64,000 bases of DNA. Origin: Haloarcula regularis (lineage in GTDB: Archaea > Halobacteriota > Halobacteria > Halobacteriales > Haloarculaceae). The stretch covers positions 2,170,001-2,234,000 of the forward strand of contig NZ_CP119794.1 in the NCBI RefSeq assembly GCF_029338315.1. The letters run 5' to 3'. The stretch's first letter is position 1. Each line of letters begins with the position of its first letter. The notes under the pieces are model-generated. The model had not been told where the DNA came from, did no database searches, and saw only the letters and a program-made list of their open reading frames with translations. Position numbers and translations under genes: made by a program. This document shows, one piece after another, positions 27,901-37,593 of the stretch.

Positions 27901-30071
27901 CTGATCAAGACGACTTCGGGTCTGTCGTTCAAGAACTCGACGGCGAGATTTATGTCCCATCACTGGACGAAGATGGTCATCTCGTCGAAAAACCCGTGGA
28001 GGCTATCTCGAAACATCCGTCACCAGACCATCTGGTGAGCCTCGAAACACGAAGTGGACGAGCGGTTACTCTCACCCCCGACCATCAGGTTCATGCCGTC
28101 GAACAGGGTGAAATCACTGCCAAGCGTGCAAGCGAGATTACGACCGGGGACTCGCTCGTAAAACCAACACAAGTGAGCATCCAGGGGAACGCTGTCCGTT
28201 TCGATCTTCTAGAGGAGTTCATCACTGCCGAAGCCGTTCCGAACGACGTTCTAATGGTAAAGGGACTCGACAAAAACAGTCTGTATGACCTGTTCCGTGA
28301 AGCACTCGAAGACGACTGGAATGGCCGATTCTATCCGCTAAAAAGTACGGCAGAGTTCCTCGGGATGACGAAGAAAGCACTGAGCAACTATCTCTATCGT
28401 GAAAGCGTTCCAGTGTCGCTGCTCGCTGACGTGTTCGGTTCGGAACGTGCGGTCATCGAGCGCATCCCCGACGACGTGAGACTCGGGATGAAACGGGACG
28501 TCGTTGACATCGACCGTACTGTAGACCTGGATGAGGACCTGGCGACGCTTCTGGGATACTACACAGCCGAGGGATTCGCTCGCGAGCAGTCGACACCGAA
28601 GGGAACGATCCATCAGACGACCATCTCTGGCGTCGAAACCGAAGCACGTGAGTTCTTCATCGAGACGTTCGAGACGGCGTTCGGTCTCGACGCGTACCGC
28701 GAGAACGACGTGAAGGTTACCGTTTCAGGGCGGTTGCCGCGGCTGTTCTTCGAGTCTGTACTCGACTGTGGCACGGCTGCCAGAGACAAGCGAATCCCGC
28801 AATGTATTTTCGATTCGCCGGACGAAATCGCCGCCGCATATCTCGGTGGGTACTTCAGCGGGGATGGGATGGTTAATAAGAATTCCTTGGAAGTGTCAGC
28901 GACGACCGTCAGCCGTGAACTGAAGGAGGACATGCTTGCGTTACTGACACGGCTTGGTATCACGGCACGAGTCGATACGAAAGAACCCGTCCCACTCGTA
29001 GAGAAATTTCCGGAGTTCTACGAGGTCGATGACGGGAAAGTATCAGCCGAGTCTTTCATCATCAGAATCACCTCGGAGGATGCCGTGCAGTTCGCTGAAA
29101 CTGTCGACTTGCATCTTACGCGAAAGGAGGAACGGTTGGCGTCGCAGGTCCGAAATACGACGCCCACTGGCCGACGTGTCTTCGACGGCGGAAGCGGGGA
29201 GTATCTGGTCGACGAAGTCGTCGAGGTGAGATACGACAAGTCCGACACGGACTACACGTACTGTCTCACTGTCGCCGACACGCACTCGTTGATTGCGAAC
29301 GACACCTCGCAAAAGCAGTGTGACGGCGACGAGGACTGCGTCATGCTCCTGATGGACGGCCTGCTGAACTTCTCGCGGACCTACCTCCCCGACAAGCGTG
29401 GTGGCCGGATGGACGCCCCGCTCGTGATGTCCTCGCGCATCGACCCCAGCGAGATCGACGACGAGGCCCACAACATGGACATCATGGACGCCTATCCCCG
29501 CGAGTTCTACGAGGCCACCCGCGAGATGGCCGACCCCGCCGACATCGAGGACGTCATGACCATCGCCGAGGAGACGCTGGGCACCGACCGCGAGTACACG
29601 GACTTCCGGCACACCCACGACACGACCAACATCGCCGCGGGGCCGGCGCTGTCGGCGTACAAGACGCTGGGGTCGATGGAGGACAAGATGGACGCCCAGC
29701 TCGCCATCTCCCGGAAGCTGCGCTCGGTCGTCGAATCGGACGTCGCCGAGCGCATCATCGAGTACCACTTCCTGCCGGACCTCATCGGGAACCTCCGGGC
29801 CTTCTCCCGCCAGGAGACCCGCTGTCTGGACTGCGGGGAGTCCTACCGACGCATGCCCCTGAGCGGCGACTGCCGGGAGTGTGGCGGGCGGGTCAACCTC
29901 ACCGTCCACGAGGGGTCGGTCACAAAGTACATCGACACGGCCATCCGCGTCGCCGAGGAGTTCGGGGCGCGGGACTACACGAAACAGCGCCTGAAGATCC
30001 TGGAACGGTCCATCGAGTCGGTCTTCGAGAACGACCACAATAAGCCTACGACTATTGGGGATTTCATGTAA
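24971..30071 (+). CDS. polC: DNA polymerase D large subunit (DP2) with intein; one extra C near 27700
   Basis: Catalytic subunit of the archaeal replicative polymerase D. The restored product is about 1,699 residues, of which 507 are intein. The N-terminal region has [20 protein letters not shown]. A zinc-ribbon cluster (CLECGTETHMARCPDC, CRDCGGEVEP, CPRCE) lies near residues 695-740. The core GRVVGFTSAAVGYAHPYFHA and, after the intein, CDGDEDCVMLLMDGLLNFSR carry conserved catalytic acids. A C-terminal zinc motif (CLDCGESYRRMPLSGDC) follows. At 27696-27702 seven Cs replace six, shifting MAPHTSAATVGR. The last codons (HNKPTTIGDFM) come from the integrated element, not from the original gene. 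Confidence 0.93.
27798..29318 (+). other. PolC intein with LAGLIDADG homing endonuclease
   Basis: A 507-residue intein in polC, inserted between KRRN and CDGDEDC. It starts with Cys (CFHPETKVWYED), has block B (VTLTPDHQVHAV), two endonuclease motifs (LLGYYTAEGF near residue 250 and YLGGYFSGDGM near residue 345) and block F (YTYCLTVADTHSLIAND), and ends SQKQ before the next Cys. The last residue is Gln instead of Asn and the one before it is Lys instead of His; C-terminal Gln is known from archaeal PolII inteins. Its GC content and codon use are visibly lower than in the exteins, as expected for an invading element. Confidence 0.88.
30032..30046 (+). other. Left attachment site (attL)
   Basis: CGACCACAATAAGCC within the codons for DHNKP at the end of polC. 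It shares CGACCACAA, then one mismatch, then AAGC, with the right site at 46221. Crossover probably took place inside CGACCACAA; everything to the right, including the stop codon of the current polC, is element DNA. Confidence 0.75.
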
Positions 30072-30114
30072 ACAGCAATTTTTACCGACAAATCTCCGCT
30101 ACTCCTATGAATAC

Positions 30115-30786
30115 ATGAGATCGCTAAAGCTGCCAAAAGCACGATATTCAGGGTTTATCGTCCTTATTGTTGTGATTGTAGCCCTGATTACGTGGCATTA
30201 TTCTAATTCAGACCTTCCGAATACGATTTTAGCTGCAGGTCTTTTTCTTGATGTTATTGGTGCTGCTATACTCGCTATCCCAGATATACCAGCGATCCAT
30301 CGGCTCTTCTTTTCAGGTATGGTTCAAAGTGCTGTTGCCCATCTTGAACCGGATTGGACAGCAAGGGATAGCATTCTCGCCGAACCGGGAACTGATGGGG
30401 TATTCCTCGATTCTCTTTATATTGTCGAGGATGTTTCTGGGGAAGCGATATCGGAAAGCGATCTACTTGAGGAGGTTCCCACAGGTCCAAAACCGTCTAC
30501 AGAGGGGTTCTATGAACTCAGAGATGCGTTCCAAGAAGGGACCAATGATTCACTCTGGAACCATGTATACGGCTTCAAAGCCTATAGAGATGAAAATGAT
30601 GAGCGCAGAATCTACGTGTTACATAACAAACGAGGAGAACCTGAAGTCAAGCTTAAAGGCGCATTCGATAATCCGTTTTCCAAGATAAAAACCATGCTCA
30701 GAAATGCAGATGCCCGATTCAGACGGATGGGCCTAAGCTTGCTAATTTCAGGGTTTGCTCTACAAGGGATTTCACTGGGCCTCTAA
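30115..30786 (+). CDS. Membrane protein of unknown function in the element
   Basis: A protein of 223 residues with clearly lower GC than the host genes. It has two N-terminal membrane helices (about residues 12-28 and 36-56), a soluble domain of about 140 residues and a C-terminal hydrophobic helix (MGLSLLISGFALQGISLGL). No family is recognised. ATG 30115 is chosen; the frame extends upstream into polC (30055) and that longer form would overlap the polC stop. It is the first gene inside the left end. Confidence 0.6.
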   Translation: MRSLKLPKARYSGFIVLIVVIVALITWHYSNSDLPNTILAAGLFLDVIGAAILAIPDIPAIHRLFFSGMVQSAVAHLEPDWTARDSILAEPGTDGVFLDSLYIVEDVSGEAISESDLLEEVPTGPKPSTEGFYELRDAFQEGTNDSLWNHVYGFKAYRDENDERRIYVLHNKRGEPEVKLKGAFDNPFSKIKTMLRNADARFRRMGLSLLISGFALQGISLGL

Positions 30787-31027
30787 AGCGTGCTCCTTAA
30801 CAGATTGGTCAACTACGATCTCGGTCGGTTGGGGGGTGTGATTAATATGGTTTATCTCGCCAAATTTTTGGGAAATCTGGCTCTATTGAAATCCTAAGTC
30901 CGTGACAGTTGTGGCGTGCTGAATATAGAGGGTGTAGTCAGCACGGCGACTACGTTTATTTCAGGTATTTTCTATCGAATCAGTTGCTCAGTCTGTGTGC
31001 TGACTGAGCAAGCCGATAATTGCCCAG

Positions 31028-31204
31028 TCACTGCTGATCTTTTAACGAAGTGGTCCCACTCTCCGTAGACCGAATCCACATCGTATTGAGATCCTCGGCA
31101 GTTGCATCTTCGGGATAGAACACGTAGATGGTGTCCCCATCGTAATCTCCGAGTTCTACCACCTCCAGATGGCTTCTGTCCTCACTGTGTTCATTCATCG
31201 ACAT
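31028..31204 (-). CDS. Small hypothetical protein (58 residues)
   Basis: Starts MSMNEHSEDRSHLEVVELGD and contains YDGDTIYVFYPEDATAEDLN, a short acidic beta-alpha unit. I recognise no family. ATG 31204 is used; ATG 31198 is two codons further. An AT-rich stretch just before it on the minus strand (31205-31215) could be promoter. It lies 5 bases downstream of the UPF0058 gene on the same strand. Confidence 0.4.
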   Translation of the reverse strand: MSMNEHSEDRSHLEVVELGDYDGDTIYVFYPEDATAEDLNTMWIRSTESGTTSLKDQQ

Positions 31205-31208
31205 AATA

Positions 31209-31460
31209 CTATATGATGGATGTATCGGTAGTGCTGGTATGCGTCTGCTGGTGAGATTTGTCAACCAACTGGCTACAGTGGCCTGACAAGTATTTGACTG
31301 CGGTTGCGTGAGCGTCTTTGCCTCGATGGACGTCCTGCGGGCGAGTCGGTTGTGTTTTGTAGTGGGCAAAGACATCATCGGGTACCGATTCGTCTCCTTC
31401 AAGATACTCTCCCACCTCAAATAACAACGCGTGGATGTGGATCAGCTCCTGTCGTTTCAT
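31209..31460 (-). CDS. UPF0058 family protein
   Basis: A protein of 83 residues beginning MKRQELIHIHALLFEVGEYL, the characteristic start of UPF0058 (a small helical, possibly metal-binding haloarchaeal family), with HYKTQPTRPQDVHRGKDAHA and a helix AVKYLSGHCSQLV. The histidine-rich composition fits metal binding. Related copies are usually chromosomal, so its place in mobile DNA is cargo-like. ATG 31460 matches the family start; ATG 31472 is in frame upstream. Confidence 0.65.
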   Translation of the reverse strand: MKRQELIHIHALLFEVGEYLEGDESVPDDVFAHYKTQPTRPQDVHRGKDAHATAVKYLSGHCSQLVDKSHQQTHTSTTDTSII

Positions 31461-31758
31461 GCTACAAGACAATGCACCAACCCATAAAATCTAATTTGCC
31501 AATTTGAATTGGTATTCTCAGGCATCCCTATTTTATAACTATCATATACAATATATTGAGGAAATACTGAGTGAACCAACTATACTGACCGATTCGAGTC
31601 GGTGGAATTGTGTTCCGAACCGATGGCCGATATGCGCTTTGTATGCAGCACGGCCCTGCCAATCTGCCAGTATCCAGTCAGTACCGCCGTGCAAGATACA
31701 GAGGGTATATGCAGCATAGTATTGGAATGGAGCTGACTCCCAACGTGCCATCCGAAAT
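31461..31758. other. AT-rich spacer inside the cargo segment
   Basis: About 300 bases without a credible gene. The left part (31500-31575) is strongly AT-rich, with a TATA-like TTTTATAACTATCATATAC that could drive the UPF0058 gene on the minus strand or mark an old insertion scar. Nothing else was recognised. Confidence 0.35.
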
Positions 31759-33314
31759 TCACAACTTTTCGGCTCCCATGCCCAAGATATCGACTTCCTC
31801 GCCACTGCCCGCCGCTTCGAGCTTTTCTTCCTCCGATAGTTCTTGGGCCCCGGCCAGATGGACGAGCGGAGCGTCCAGCGCCGTCGCGCTGAGCCGGATG
31901 TCATCGCTGCCGTCGTCGTCATCGTCGTCGTCCCCCTGTTCACCGAGGACTTTCACGTTCACGGCGTTGAGTCCTTTCCGCCCCTCGTCGGTCTGGAATG
32001 CTTGCGATGCCATCGCCTCGATCAGTTCTGCTTTATTCATCTCGGTGCTCTCTACCAGAGTGCTACCGACCAACGAGCCCAATCGGCTCCGGTCGCGGGC
32101 GAACTGCTCGACGATACGGTCCCCGTATTCGTCGCTCTCGATATCATCCGGGGTGACGCTCGCGACCTCGGTCGGACCCTCGTCGAACAGGAGCGTCACC
32201 GACTCCTCGAAGAGTGCGCCCTCGTCGAGTATCCACCCGCCGGCCAAGATGATTTGATCGTCGTGGATGACCCGCCGGACGTAGAACAGCCCGGGCAACG
32301 CCGTCGGTGCATCCACCGGCGTCACGGCCACGGGACAGACCAGCGTCTGCGAGCCCGATCCGCCGTTGTCGTATTCGACGTTGTCCCCGGCATCACCATA
32401 TCTCTGTCCTCGCCGAGGATGATTTCGCCGGTGCCGTCGGTCGTGAGGAAGACGCGTGTTCCGATGATGCCAGCCGATATCGGCGCACCACTGACGACAG
32501 CGCCCCCCTCCATTCCGTGGCCGGCGATGCCCCGGCCTGCGGTGCGGTAGGTGTCCAGTTCCGCCGAGAGGATGTTCTGACAGGCGATGTCCTCGTGGAG
32601 CGACACGGAGCCGGCGGTCCGAATACAGCCGTCGTCGTCGTACTCGATTCCCTGGCTCCCGTACTGGTCGTGGAACGGTGCGCGGACACCGTCCGGTTCG
32701 CGTGAGGGGGCGAAGTATGCGAGCACCCGATCCAGTGTGAGTTGCTCGGCCAGCGAGCCACGGTCACCCGGAAGCTTCGCGTCGGGCAGACAGACGACGA
32801 ACCGCTCTCCGATAGTCGGCTCGTTCTCGAAATACTCCCTGAGAGCGTCGTCATCCGCGGTCTCAGTATCCGTATCGTTGCCGGCACCCTGAGTCCGTGG
32901 TTCTTCAGGGAATCGTGGTTTGCCCGCAATGGCCTTACAGCATATTGCTTGCGCCTGCTGTAGCCCGCTCGTTGACCAGCCTTCGAGGTCGATCTCACGG
33001 GAGTCAGCCCGGACCGTGGCCGGCACCGCCCGAACCTCGGAAGTGCCAGCGAGAGAGAACGCCAGCCCGTCACCGTCGCTGTCAGGGTCCTGGTTCGACG
33101 GCGCTTGCCCGGGGTAGAACGCCGCCGGGGCGGAGGCCGTCGTCCCGACCAGCTGCTGGGCACCGCGGTCGATGAGTCCGTCGACGGCGGAACACCCCGC
33201 GAGCCCACCGAGTACGGCCGCTCCGCCGGAAGCGAGCATCGTTCGCCTCGTGATTCCCCACTCGGAGGAGCTCTGCTCGGTACGGCTTCTCGTCTCGTTC
33301 GAGTTGTTACCCAT
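31759..33314 (-). CDS. Tat-exported lipoprotein of unknown function (one frameshift near 32386)
   Basis: A twin-arginine lipoprotein signal is visible: GITRRTMLASGGAAVLGGLAG followed by the lipobox Cys at residue 42. The mature part contains DPDSDGDGLAFSLAGTSEVR and no known catalytic motif. The C-terminal portion is acidic, with an Asp run (EQGDDDDDDDGSDD). At 32385-32388 the run reads CCCC; one more base restores the frame from MPGDNVEYDNGG into QTLVCPVAVTPVDA. The full length would be about 518 residues, consistent with one extracellular anchored protein. The break could be real decay or sequencing error. Confidence 0.6.
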
Positions 33315-33324
33315 ATCTGAAGTA

Positions 33325-33362
33325 CAAACGTGCGTTAATCATATAAGTCTGATTATAAATCG
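33325..33362 (-). promoter_or_regulatory. AT-rich promoter region of the Tat lipoprotein gene
   Basis: Read on the minus strand, ATTTATAATCAGACTTATAT is followed by GATTAA and then, after about 25 bases, the ATG at 33314. Two TATA-like boxes (TTTATAAT and CTTATATG) lie at suitable distances. Confidence 0.45.
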
Positions 33363-33528
33363 GCATCAAATTTGTGCACGCGGTTCCTGTTCCAGATCCA
33401 TTGCCTGTGCCCGGGGTCGACAATGAACGGAGTTCGGTCTGAACCAGCTCTCTGCGAGATACGCGCGTTGTATTCAGCACAGCCTCAACAAACTATCAGC
33501 GATAGAGGGTTTCAACAGCGCCGAAAAT

Positions 33529-34134
33529 CTATAAAGATATCTGAGACATAGACCGGTTGATGTTACTTTCCGTCGGAGCGGCCAGGTACGGCTCTATCGC
33601 GTCGTAGCTCGACCAACCCCCGAGTGCCATAACGATACGCGGTGAAACGTTCTCTTCAACCAGTAGGTGGTTCGCCCAACAGCGCCGGAGATCGTGGCTT
33701 GACACACGCCGGTAATCGCTGTCACCTGTGTTCTCGGCCGCGCGATCCGCCGCTCGGTCGACCCAATCTTGCACGGTTCGCTTGGCTCGGTCGACGAGGG
33801 GGGCTTGGTCGGCTATGGCCTTCTCCTGCTGATAGCGGTTGATTTGAGCCTCAAATTCCCGTGGCAGCCACGTCTCCCGATGCTTACCCCCACGATATTC
33901 GCCTGTCGTATCCTTCCCGGCCACTACCTCCAGCTCGAAGTGTTGGCCGTCCGACCGCCGGGAAATGTGAGCGGGAGTCACGTCGAGCACCTCAGCGACC
34001 CTAAGCCCACAGTCTCCCATCAAGCGGAGCGCGATCTCCTGTTGAAAGGTGTCTGTTGCTCTCGGTAGTTCACGGTACTCGTCGCGACTCATCCACACGT
34101 TCCAGGTACCGTCTTTGTTCCTGACAGTCCGCAT
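33529..34134 (-). CDS. Tyrosine recombinase (XerCD-like, short)
   Basis: A protein of 201 residues consisting of the catalytic domain alone. The first Arg is in LMGDCGLRVAEVLDV near residue 45. HDLRRCW (HxxR) lies near residue 148, GGWSSYDA supplies the H/W position, and the nucleophile Tyr is in IEPYLAAP near residue 185. The N-terminal core-binding domain is missing or very short. In this context it may resolve multimers or invert DNA, as a separate full-length integrase exists at 44846-46144. Its stop codon touches the right end of the IS-like segment. Confidence 0.75.
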   Translation of the reverse strand: MRTVRNKDGTWNVWMSRDEYRELPRATDTFQQEIALRLMGDCGLRVAEVLDVTPAHISRRSDGQHFELEVVAGKDTTGEYRGGKHRETWLPREFEAQINRYQQEKAIADQAPLVDRAKRTVQDWVDRAADRAAENTGDSDYRRVSSHDLRRCWANHLLVEENVSPRIVMALGGWSSYDAIEPYLAAPTESNINRSMSQISL

Positions 34135-34255
34135 ACGCGCTTTTCGTGAGGAACGCGCAAAAATGGAAGCGGCCAGGCGTGATTTTCACTCCGATAGAGG
34201 GGTGTTACAGGCAGACTGTTGCGCGCTTGTGGGGAAACACGCAAACGGGGGCGGG

Positions 34256-35926
34256 TCAATTGCGTTTGCTGGCGCGTAGCGCCCGAACCGCTTTTCGGCG
34301 TTGGTCGTCGGTATCTTCGGCGTCGTCGAAGAGTTGAAGCGCGTCGGGGTGGATCCCGCTCGAACCAGTGAAATACGGTATATCGTACCCGAGCCGCCGA
34401 AGTTCGTTTACCGCTTTCCAGTAGTCGTCCCCTCGAAGTCGGTCGCGGGAGCTGGTAATTATCCCTGTCGCCCGTGCTACCAGGCTAAGCGCCCCGCCGC
34501 CTTTCTTCCCCTCTTTGAGATCAACGTATTTCTCGGCGTCGGCGTAGCATGAAGTCCCGCTATCGCTCGAACGCCACGGGGGATTGAAGCGCGGGGGGTC
34601 CCGTCCCGGGGCCGTGTCGTATTCGTCGGCCACGTCCCGGGCCACGTCCCGAACGTCGATAGCCTCGATCGCGGCGTTCACTACGTCTATCTCGTCGGTT
34701 TCCTCTATGTCGTCGGGAAGGTCGTCGGCGGTTATCGTCCGCTGGTTTCGCTCCCGCTTCTCTTCGCGCTCTTCCGCCAGGTCGTCTATACGGGCGCTCA
34801 CGGCGTCGCGCCAGCCGTCGGCGTCGTCGTAGTAGTCGGGCCACAAGTTCGCGACGACGGCGCTCACGGCGTCCGTGTGGTCCGACGTGAACGCTTCGCC
34901 CCACGCTTCGGCTTCGGCTATGTCGCCGGCGTCGACGGCTTCGAGCGGCGTGTAGTCGTAGCTCACGTTCTCCGGGTCGACCGGCGTAACCACGCCGTCT
35001 AACGAAGAGTGAACCGACATAGGCGCTTTGTATAGCCGATTCTTGTTATTGAGTAGGTCCGGCTCGAACGTCCCGGCGGCGTCGGGGACGGCGGCGTTCA
35101 CGTCGTCTTTCACGCCTTCGAGCCATTCGTTCAGCCGGTCGGTCATGTCCTCAAAGATAATCGAGCGGTCAGCGCGGTCGAAGGCTTCTGCGATCGGCGC
35201 GGTCGCAGTCGGCGCGACGAAGGCGTAGGCCCCGCCGACGCTATCGAGCGCATACACGTGTTCCATGCTCCCGGCCAGCTCCCCGAACGCTTCGAGATAC
35301 AGGGAAAGAGCCTCTTCGACCGTTTTCCGGGGGGCGTCCCCGTCGGGGCGCTTTCGCTTCGCTTCGTCGGTTAGGTCAATATCTGCGAACGGCGCGTAAG
35401 CGCGTAGGTCCCCGTATCCTGGCGTCGGCTTTTCGCCGTCTTTCCATTCCCGACCGTTCTCTTCGTAGTTGAAGGGCCGCCAGCTATCCATGAACCACTT
35501 TGCGGGAGCATAGTTCACGGTCGCGTAAACGACGCGCTCTAAGTCCTCTCGAATCCCGGTAAACTCTTTCCCAAGCGCCCACGCCCGGCCTTCGCCGTCC
35601 CACGCTCCCGGCCCCTGGCGCGTTCTATACCAGCCGTAGAAGTCACGGTTTCCGGGGCAATGCCAGCCGTCGATCTCCCCGAGCGTGTCGTACACGCTCC
35701 CCACACGGTCGTAGTGGCCGGACGGGGTAACTTCGAGCGTGTCGTCGTCGACGGCGCTCACGTCGTCGCTGGCGTCGTTCTCGGCGACGCTATCGGGAGC
35801 GTCGGCTTCCAGGAAAGCGGCGGCTTCCTCCGGCGCTATCCGGAGGGCCCCGGCTAACTCGGGGACCCCGGCGTCCGGGTTCCGGCGTAAGTAGCGTTCG
35901 GCCCGCTCTTCGTCGCTCACTGTCAT
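34256..35926 (-). CDS. Primase-polymerase (AEP-like) replication protein
   Basis: A protein of 556 residues. The N-terminal 40 residues look like a helix-turn-helix (RAERYLRRNPDAGVPELAGAL). The central region contains YAPFADIDLTDEAKRKRPDG, with a DxD pair, and later YKAPMSVHSSLDGVVTPVDP, which resembles the nucleotide-binding motif of archaeo-eukaryotic primases. A C-terminal module (YVDLKEGKKGGGALSLVARA, DDYWKAVNELRRLGYDIPYF) recalls primase-associated accessory domains. It overlaps the helicase stop by four bases, so they are translated together. Assignment rests on motifs and context, not on full-length similarity. Confidence 0.65.
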   Translation of the reverse strand: MTVSDEERAERYLRRNPDAGVPELAGALRIAPEEAAAFLEADAPDSVAENDASDDVSAVDDDTLEVTPSGHYDRVGSVYDTLGEIDGWHCPGNRDFYGWYRTRQGPGAWDGEGRAWALGKEFTGIREDLERVVYATVNYAPAKWFMDSWRPFNYEENGREWKDGEKPTPGYGDLRAYAPFADIDLTDEAKRKRPDGDAPRKTVEEALSLYLEAFGELAGSMEHVYALDSVGGAYAFVAPTATAPIAEAFDRADRSIIFEDMTDRLNEWLEGVKDDVNAAVPDAAGTFEPDLLNNKNRLYKAPMSVHSSLDGVVTPVDPENVSYDYTPLEAVDAGDIAEAEAWGEAFTSDHTDAVSAVVANLWPDYYDDADGWRDAVSARIDDLAEEREEKRERNQRTITADDLPDDIEETDEIDVVNAAIEAIDVRDVARDVADEYDTAPGRDPPRFNPPWRSSDSGTSCYADAEKYVDLKEGKKGGGALSLVARATGIITSSRDRLRGDDYWKAVNELRRLGYDIPYFTGSSGIHPDALQLFDDAEDTDDQRRKAVRALRASKRN

Positions 35927-37593
35927 GCTATCACCTTCCCGTGTCGTCGAACCTTCTGTATCGGGGGCGCGGTCGGGCCGTCGAAGTATTCGCTCACTAA
36001 GTTTAGTTCCGAGCTGGCCCGCGTAGCGCCGACGTAGTAGACTCTATGCTCTTCGGCGGCGGCATCGGCGTCTCTCGAATACTGCCGAACCGTTCGCTTC
36101 GACGACGTGGTAAACAGGTAGACGCTCGGGGCTTCGAGTCCCTTCGACGTGTGAACCGTCCCGACTTTCACCTCTTCGGCTTCGAGCGACGCCGGGGCGT
36201 CTATCGCGTTCTTGAGAACGTCCCGTTTCCATGCGTCTATCTGTAAGTGGTCGGCTATGTCTAACGCGCCGTCGAAGTCCTCGAACGCCGGGACCACGGC
36301 GTTAGCGTCGATAATCCCGCCGATACCCTGGCCGAGTCTCTTTCCGCGGTCGTCCCCGTCGGGTAGCGCCCCTAAGACGTGTCGAAGGTTCGGGTAAGCG
36401 AACGCCGACCCGCCCGACGCCAGGTTATTCAGGAACGCCAGCATTTGCCGAAGCTCCCCGCGCCACACGCCGCCGTAGATTCCTAACACCTCGAACGGAA
36501 CCCCCACGTCGCGAAAGTTCCGGGTTAGCTGGCGTAGCTGGCCGTTCGTTCGCGTTAGGAGCATTACCGGCGTGTCGTGGGACGTATGGCGTTCCGCCGA
36601 GTCTATCACGGCGTCGCGAAGGTCCCACTTATCGGTAATCGAGCGCCAGCCGACGCTACCCCCGGGTTCGCGCCCCTCGAAGCCTCTCGGGTCCGTGTCC
36701 GTGTGGGCCGAGAGAACGGCGTTCCCGACCGCCGCGATCTCCCGGGGACACCGGTAGGACTCTTTCAGGTCTATTACGTCGTCGACGTCAGTATTCTCGA
36801 AGTAGTGCGGCGTTCCGCCACGGAACGAATAGATCGACTGGTTCGGGTCCCCCGCCAGGTAAACGCGGTCGACCGTCCCCTTATCGCGCCACGACTTGAA
36901 TAGCCGATATTCGAGCGGCGCGAAGTCCTGAAATTCGTCGATTAGGAGAATTTCGACGGCGGGCGTGACCCCGGCGTGATAGGCGAAGTCGACGTAATCG
37001 CCATGCTCGAATAGCCGATACTCAAACGCTTCGCGCTTGTATTCGTCCCATTCTTCGAGTAGCGCGGTTACGCGATCGCCCGATATTCCAATATCGAGCG
37101 GCGCGGTTCGCCAGTTTTCCGCCGGTTTGCACGTTTGCCGAAGAAAGTCGTTTATCGCGAAGAGCTTGTTACCCGGGTAGTCTGTCGATTCTTCGCCCTC
37201 CAGCAGTTTACGCGGGTCGGCGGCGTCCGGGTCGTAGCGCATACCCCGAGCGTCACAGAACGCCGCGTATGGGTCTAATTCGTCGTCGGAACTCCCCGGA
37301 ACGATGATTGGCCCTGGCCCTTCGGCGTCGGGGTCCATTTCTAACAGATCCCCGCGGATTAGAAGGCTCAGCGCCAGGCTATGCATGGTCCGCGCGCGAT
37401 CTTTTACGTCGTCGGCGTCGCGGAACACTTCGGCCAGCTCGGGTTTCACGTCGTCGCGACCCGCCCGCGTGAACGTGAGCCACCAGAAGCCGTTAGGGCC
37501 GAGTCCATCCCGTTTCTCAGCGCGTAGCTTCTGCTTGAGCGTGTGGGTCTTACCCGTCCCGGGTGCGCCGTCAACCTGGATAACGTCGGTCAT
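35923..37593 (-). CDS. UvrD/Rep-family SF1 helicase
   Basis: A protein of 556 residues with all main SF1A motifs: Walker A GAPGTGKTHTLKQK at residue 9, motif II LLIDEFQDFAP near residue 220, motif III AGDPNQSIYSFRGG, motif IV YRCPREIAAVGNAV, motif V VGTVHTSKGLEAPSVYLF and motif VI EEHRVYYVGATRAS. It is shorter than chromosomal UvrD, as in plasmid and virus helicases. Encoded between orf329 and the primase with overlapping starts and stops, it probably unwinds DNA for the element's own replication. Confidence 0.85.
   Translation of the reverse strand: MTDVIQVDGAPGTGKTHTLKQKLRAEKRDGLGPNGFWWLTFTRAGRDDVKPELAEVFRDADDVKDRARTMHSLALSLLIRGDLLEMDPDAEGPGPIIVPGSSDDELDPYAAFCDARGMRYDPDAADPRKLLEGEESTDYPGNKLFAINDFLRQTCKPAENWRTAPLDIGISGDRVTALLEEWDEYKREAFEYRLFEHGDYVDFAYHAGVTPAVEILLIDEFQDFAPLEYRLFKSWRDKGTVDRVYLAGDPNQSIYSFRGGTPHYFENTDVDDVIDLKESYRCPREIAAVGNAVLSAHTDTDPRGFEGREPGGSVGWRSITDKWDLRDAVIDSAERHTSHDTPVMLLTRTNGQLRQLTRNFRDVGVPFEVLGIYGGVWRGELRQMLAFLNNLASGGSAFAYPNLRHVLGALPDGDDRGKRLGQGIGGIIDANAVVPAFEDFDGALDIADHLQIDAWKRDVLKNAIDAPASLEAEEVKVGTVHTSKGLEAPSVYLFTTSSKRTVRQYSRDADAAAEEHRVYYVGATRASSELNLVSEYFDGPTAPPIQKVRRHGKVIA

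Larger units (their letters stand above)
30879..33522. mobile_element. IS-like segment: inverted ends, cargo, no transposase
   Basis: The left end GGCTCTATTGAAATCC (30879-30894) and the right end, read inward on the minus strand as GGCGCTGTTGAAACCC (33522-33507), match at 13 of 16 bases. The similarity resumes further in, at GTGCTGAATA (30916-30925 and 33480-33471). The flanking octamers are GGAAATCT (30871) and GAAAATCT (33523), seven of eight identical, as a decayed target duplication would be. The ends resemble the GGxxCTGTTGAAA type of IS6-like elements. Inside are two small genes and a Tat lipoprotein; no transposase is seen. The 30787-31027 interval has no gene. Confidence 0.5.

Noticed and set aside
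28338..28963. Short minus-strand frames inside the intein
   Set aside because: Antisense to a complete homing endonuclease with both LAGLIDADG motifs; not protein-like.
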